64,000 nt of DNA, taken from positions 534,451 to 598,450 of the forward strand of contig PBUB01000021.1 of the NCBI GenBank assembly GCA_002729885.1. The letters are read 5' to 3'. The translations under genes were made by a program, and so were the position numbers. The notes beneath the pieces are model-generated. The model saw only the letters and a program-made list of their open reading frames with translations. It was not told the origin of the DNA and did not search any database. Source of the DNA: Spirochaetaceae bacterium (GTDB lineage Bacteria > Spirochaetota > Leptospiria > Leptospirales > Leptonemataceae). Positions 60,657-64,000 of the stretch are shown here, piece after piece; positions within the stretch are counted from its first letter, which is position 1; every line of letters begins with the position of its first letter.

Positions 60657-62216
60657 ATGAATGAAACAGAGATCATCAGTCGGCGTCGGGGACCGGTAGT
60701 TGTAAATCGCATTCGATTCGGATTAATCGGATTATTCTATGCCTCGGTGGGCATTACATATGCGACTAATTCGCCTGCACAGAACGTAGCCTACCTAATC
60801 GGAATTTCGGCCATGCTTGTCTATGCCCTGATTTTCTGGCTCTGGAACAGGAGAGGTCTGGTTCCAGCCTGGTTTTCCCGCGGCATGCTTTTGATGGATA
60901 TCCTCGCATTATTATCCACGATGATTCCAGGGGTAATTCGAGATAAATACGGGGCCTACGACATCAGTCAGTCTCACGTACTCTATCTGATCTATATCAT
61001 ATACATCTTTAATTCGGCATTCTATCTTTCCAGGCGATTTGTCTATGTTACCACGGCGGTTTCCCTGGTTTCCTATGGAATTGTATTCTACCTGGCGACG
61101 CAAAGCGGAATGAATTTTACCATGGAGCCTCCGGGAGATGATAAATTCGAACTGGCTCTATCCAACGAAATCACCAAGCTGATTTTCATTGTGGCCTGCG
61201 GATACATTGTTTCGCAGATAATGGCGGTACTGCTTCGTCTTTATGCCTACTCTGCAGAGACGCGGGAGGTGGCAGAACAATCTGTGGCAGAACTGGAAGA
61301 AAGGCAGTCCCAGCTCGAGCATGCAGCTCAAACTGCAGAAAGTACCGTTCAGGGGTTCCAGGAATTTAACAATCGCTTCGCAGGACTGATCGAAAATCAG
61401 ACAGATTCCTTCGCTACTATCAGCGAAACAATAAACGATATGGCGGACAAGAGCAAGGAGCAGGTAGATACGGCGCAATTTCAGAAGAGCCAGCTCAGCC
61501 AGCTAAATAAGAAAGGCGAACACTTTGATACGCTCCTGAAAGAGATTACTACTTCCACAGGCGAGCTCAGCAACCGGATGCGAAGCACATCGGAAGCTTC
61601 TCAAAAAGTGGTGCAGCAGGTAGAGAATTTGAACCAGGTCTTTGATGCTATTCGCGCTTCCTTCGATTCGGTAGGAGAGGCAACAGATATTCTAACAGAA
61701 GTGTCGGAGCGCACAAATCTTCTGGCATTGAATGCTGCCATTGAGGCGGCCAGAGCAGGCGATCAGGGACGAGGCTTTGCGGTAGTGGCTCAGGAAGTGG
61801 GGAAACTGGCCGGAAGCAGCCAGGAGAATGCAAATCATATCGCAACCCAGGTTGAATCTGTGCGATCTCAGCTTCAGCAGGCAGTGGATCTGGTGGCTGG
61901 AACGGTGTCCCTTACAGACAGACAGTCCCAGGTCTTCGAAGAAACGCAGAGTTACTTTGCCCGACTGGAAGAGCTTATAGAAAAGCAGCGAAGAGCGGAT
62001 GAAGATTTTGCCAGCACCCTGACCGAGCTGGAAAAATCCATCGATACCATGTCCTCCGGCACGGAAAAGCAACAGGAACTGGCACGAAGTATTGAACAGA
62101 GTATCCGTAGCTTTGCCGAAATCCATGATTCAGTAGCGGAGGAATCGCTGAAGCTGCAGGAAATGATCGAAGCTCTATCTACAGAGATTCAAAGAATGCA
62201 GAGCGATAACAACTGA
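60657..62216 (+). CDS. Methyl-accepting chemotaxis protein, multi-TM type
   Basis: A 519-residue chemoreceptor with five to six N-terminal membrane helices (about 18-205) and no periplasmic domain, then a long cytoplasmic coiled coil with the signalling tip [39 protein letters not shown] at about 345-385. The design matches the MCP at 21.9 kb, so the two are probably paralogues. The upstream gap (235 bp) contains GCCGATCA at 60522-60529, similar to a sigma-28 -10 box, but without a matching TAAA -35 element, so flagellar-type control is only possible. There is no C-terminal pentapeptide for CheR/CheB tethering. Confidence 0.93.
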   Translation: MNETEIISRRRGPVVVNRIRFGLIGLFYASVGITYATNSPAQNVAYLIGISAMLVYALIFWLWNRRGLVPAWFSRGMLLMDILALLSTMIPGVIRDKYGAYDISQSHVLYLIYIIYIFNSAFYLSRRFVYVTTAVSLVSYGIVFYLATQSGMNFTMEPPGDDKFELALSNEITKLIFIVACGYIVSQIMAVLLRLYAYSAETREVAEQSVAELEERQSQLEHAAQTAESTVQGFQEFNNRFAGLIENQTDSFATISETINDMADKSKEQVDTAQFQKSQLSQLNKKGEHFDTLLKEITTSTGELSNRMRSTSEASQKVVQQVENLNQVFDAIRASFDSVGEATDILTEVSERTNLLALNAAIEAARAGDQGRGFAVVAQEVGKLAGSSQENANHIATQVESVRSQLQQAVDLVAGTVSLTDRQSQVFEETQSYFARLEELIEKQRRADEDFASTLTELEKSIDTMSSGTEKQQELARSIEQSIRSFAEIHDSVAEESLKLQEMIEALSTEIQRMQSDNN

Positions 62217-62312
62217 AAGCGCCGGCCCGGGGACGATGGAAACGCACTCTGTCAATGGGTTGGCAACCGGGAATGGGAGCGACAGAAGGGAACTCTGGGC
62301 TTAATTGGGCGT

Positions 62313-62744
62313 ATGGACAGGCCCCTGGAAATTGAAATTCTAAAAGATCCCTCCCATGAACTTCAGGAGGATCTCTGGCAGCGACTACACGAGGCCAGTG
62401 TTGCCCGGCTCCAGCCATCGGATCCGCAGCAAACCCATTCTCTAGCGATGGTTGCAAAGCGGGGGCATGAAATAAGGGCTGGATTACTGGCCCTGGCCTA
62501 TTTTGGAGGAATGAACCTTCAGTGTCTGTGGGTTCATGAAGAAGAAAGAGGAAATGGACTGGCATCCAGACTACTTGAAGCTATTGAATCCAGGTCCAGA
62601 GAATTGGGATGTAACATCATCTGGGGCCACACATTTGGATTTGAGGCCAGGGGATTCTATCTCAAGAAAGGGTACGTCGAATTTGCTGCATTACCGGAGT
62701 ATCCTCCGGGCTATGGGTGCAGTTTTATGAAGAAGAATCTTTAA
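62313..62744 (+). CDS. GNAT family N-acetyltransferase
   Basis: A 143-residue single-domain GNAT acyltransferase. The core reads EIRAGLLALAYFGGMNLQCLWVHEEERGNGLASRLLEAIESRSRELGC, with the acetyl-CoA loop ERGNGLASRL intact (RGxGxA form), followed by FGFEARGFYLKKGYVEFAALPEYPPG, where the FYxKxGY motif is typical. Its PPGYGCSFMKKNL end resembles the subgroup often found near antibiotic- or metabolite-modifying acetyltransferases, but no substrate can be named. ATG 62313 lies about 96 bp after the MCP stop and may be transcribed with it. Confidence 0.88.
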   Translation: MDRPLEIEILKDPSHELQEDLWQRLHEASVARLQPSDPQQTHSLAMVAKRGHEIRAGLLALAYFGGMNLQCLWVHEEERGNGLASRLLEAIESRSRELGCNIIWGHTFGFEARGFYLKKGYVEFAALPEYPPGYGCSFMKKNL

Positions 62745-62829
62745 GCGAGAAAGTGGAAGAATCGCTAGAAACTCGTACAATAAATATTGCACAGGCGAAA
62801 GCGAGAATCTATAGCGAAAGGCGAAGGCT

Positions 62830-63726
62830 CTAGAAGTCCATGCCAGCCCCGATCTGCAGGGCCACGGAAGCTACAACAGGGCTTCCATTTCCTGGAACAG
62901 CTGATCCTGGATAGGTCAAAAAAGTCTGGGATACATCAATCTCCGAAAACAGAAACGTATCTGTGAAATAGTATCGAGTGCCCAGCTCCGCTCCAAGCCG
63001 TGCGATGGTGGCACCGCCGCCGTAAGTGCCCAGACCAATGGTTCCATTAATATAAGGATCAAATGCTCCTGTATCCAGGGAAGGAAATCGTATACCGACC
63101 TTGAAATCCAGTGTGTTGAAACGTTCAAATTCCTCCCTTCCTCTGCGAAGAGAAGCGATGTCCGAAAGCCGAAAAAAAGTCTGAAGAGTCTGTGAGGCCA
63201 CAGGATCATCGGCGAAAAAACCGGAAGCATTCAGGATCTCCAATTCCGGGTCCGGAGGAGCAGTTCTTACTCGCTCCAGAATCACCGAAAGACTGGTGAT
63301 GCCAGCGCCCAGAAAAAGCCAGTCTTCTATATAATAGCCCAGCATAAAGTCCAGCATCGCAGAATTCTTTAAAGGCCGTGTGCGATCGGATACAATGGCC
63401 AGAGCAAGAGCTTGATCAATGCTGTCTCCCGAATTGTTGAGTCGTACCAGCTGGAGTCCGCTGCCCAGGGGATCCTCTGTTGCCTGCTGAATTAACTCTC
63501 CTGAGGGCTTGCCCGGTCCCAGCCCCATCTGGGCGAATAGATCTCCTTTCTGTGGTTTTGCCTGAAGACCACCCGGGTAAAGAATGCCAGCAAGACAGAT
63601 CGTAATCGAAGCCCAGATTGCGAATACGAACAGAGCTCTACCATGAACTCTCTGGCCATCAGCGGCAAAAAAACCATGCATGCTCGTTAATGAATCTGCG
63701 GCCGCCGTTGGCAAGCTCTCTTGCAT
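62830..63726 (-). CDS. Exported protein, probable outer-membrane beta-barrel
   Basis: A 298-residue protein. A hydrophobic segment (ALFVFAIWASITICLAGIL, about residues 31-49) preceded by 30 polar residues suggests a signal peptide with a start further downstream than ATG 63726, possibly the internal Met at about 16. The C-terminal half alternates short strands with Gly turns (FDPYINGTIGLGTYGGGATIARLGAELGTRYYFTDTFLFSEIDVSQTFLTY) and ends in aromatic Phe (IGAGMDF), as outer-membrane barrels do. No family is recognised. It is monocistronic and divergent from the final gene. Confidence 0.65.
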   Translation of the reverse strand: MQESLPTAAADSLTSMHGFFAADGQRVHGRALFVFAIWASITICLAGILYPGGLQAKPQKGDLFAQMGLGPGKPSGELIQQATEDPLGSGLQLVRLNNSGDSIDQALALAIVSDRTRPLKNSAMLDFMLGYYIEDWLFLGAGITSLSVILERVRTAPPDPELEILNASGFFADDPVASQTLQTFFRLSDIASLRRGREEFERFNTLDFKVGIRFPSLDTGAFDPYINGTIGLGTYGGGATIARLGAELGTRYYFTDTFLFSEIDVSQTFLTYPGSAVPGNGSPVVASVALQIGAGMDF

Positions 63727-63832
63727 TTGACCAGGTTGGACCGGTGGAAGTGCCTGCCTCCCTGGCTTGGCATTCGTGGGGCTAATTGCGAAAATATCTG
63801 TTCAATGAATCCTGGAAAAATGCGCTGACCGG

Positions 63833-64000
63833 ATGCTTCTAATAATGGGTGCTTTTCCGCCGGAAACTGAGTTACTGGAAGATCTAAATGGTGCCGGTGT
63901 GGCGGTGCAGTCCGCCGGCATTGGTCCGGTGGAAGCTCTCCTGGGCCTGGAGGCCATGACCACCGAATTCGCTCCGGATGAAGTACTCTTTCTGGGTTCC
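63833..64000 (+). CDS. Nucleoside phosphorylase-like protein (MTA/SAH nucleosidase or futalosine hydrolase type), cut by window end
   Basis: Only the first 56 codons are visible, running off the right edge. They start MLLIMGAFPPETELL, continue with a short strand and GVAVQSAGIGPVEALLGLEAM, and end PDEVLFLGS. A short hydrophobic strand ending in A/G with Glu, then a G-I-G-P-V-E-A block and a strand leading to LGS, is how purine nucleoside phosphorylase/5'-methylthioadenosine nucleosidase and futalosine hydrolase (MqnB) proteins begin. The particular enzyme cannot be decided. ATG 63833 is taken as start; ATG 63845 is also in frame. Confidence 0.5.
   Translation, partial: MLLIMGAFPPETELLEDLNGAGVAVQSAGIGPVEALLGLEAMTTEFAPDEVLFLGS

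Noticed and set aside
1..64000. Prophage, insertion sequence, CRISPR array or restriction system
   Set aside because: No transposase, integrase, phage structural, cas or restriction gene and no regular repeat array was seen in any part of the window.

Overview
The window is about 64 kb of ordinary-looking bacterial chromosome, moderately GC-rich and densely coded on both strands. I saw no rRNA operon, insertion sequence, prophage or CRISPR array. Gene content suggests a spirochaete of the Leptospirales, perhaps relatives of Leptonema or Turneriella rather than Leptospira itself; this is an inference. The reasons are the spirochaete-style lipoproteins, the load of chemotaxis receptors and other signalling proteins (three MCPs, an EAL protein, a membrane SpoIIE-type phosphatase with TPRs, a 7TMR-DISM sensor, a stand-alone HATPase protein) and several proteins with no family I recognise.

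Layout. 1-5.2 kb: the end of an MBOAT acyltransferase, a lipoprotein, a GNAT enzyme, an SPFH/slipin protein, a 760-bp non-coding stretch with a rearranged tRNA-like element, and a YcxB-like membrane protein. 5.4-14.3 kb: metabolism and housekeeping (alkylglycerol monooxygenase-like enzyme, HemW, IlvE, amino-acid permease, inositol monophosphatase family, FmdB zinc ribbon, histidine phosphatase). 14.5-21.8 kb: a large unknown protein, a RidA-family protein, an NlpC/P60 hydrolase, the ATPase pair oppD/oppF and a beta-hydroxyacid dehydrogenase. 21.9-28.6 kb: MCP, EAL protein and SpoIIE-type phosphatase. 28.8-30.5 kb: a possible leucine leader peptide followed by a leuA-type gene without its regulatory domain. 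30.6-43.8 kb: two peptide-type ABC importers. The second has its binding protein and its permeases separated by an inverted four-gene two-component block. 43.9-52.4 kb: stress membrane protein, NIT-domain MCP, 7TMR-DISM sensor, PhoD-like phosphatase, MerR regulator, HATPase protein, malic enzyme. 52.4-64 kb: exported proteins, penicillin acylase family enzyme, pirin, MlaD/MCE protein, NHL-repeat lipoprotein, third MCP, GNAT, outer-membrane-like protein and the start of a nucleosidase-like gene.

How the genes fit together. oppD/oppF could energise either of the two SBP-permease sets, since no other ATPase genes are in the window. IlvE and LeuA are both branched-chain amino-acid enzymes, and the possible leader peptide would give leucine control to a LeuA that has lost its allosteric domain. 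The signalling genes are dispersed and probably feed motility and peptide or nutrient sensing.

The most unusual item is the tRNA-like element at about 4.30-4.37 kb (minus strand). Its 3' half (T arm and acceptor strand) lies directly upstream of its 5' half (acceptor strand, D arm, anticodon arm), and the anticodon would be UUA, complementary to the UAA stop codon. Next come the leucine leader peptide before leuA, the PAS domain divided between two genes of the signalling block, and the placement of that block inside an importer locus. All functional calls come from reading motifs by eye; no database search was run.
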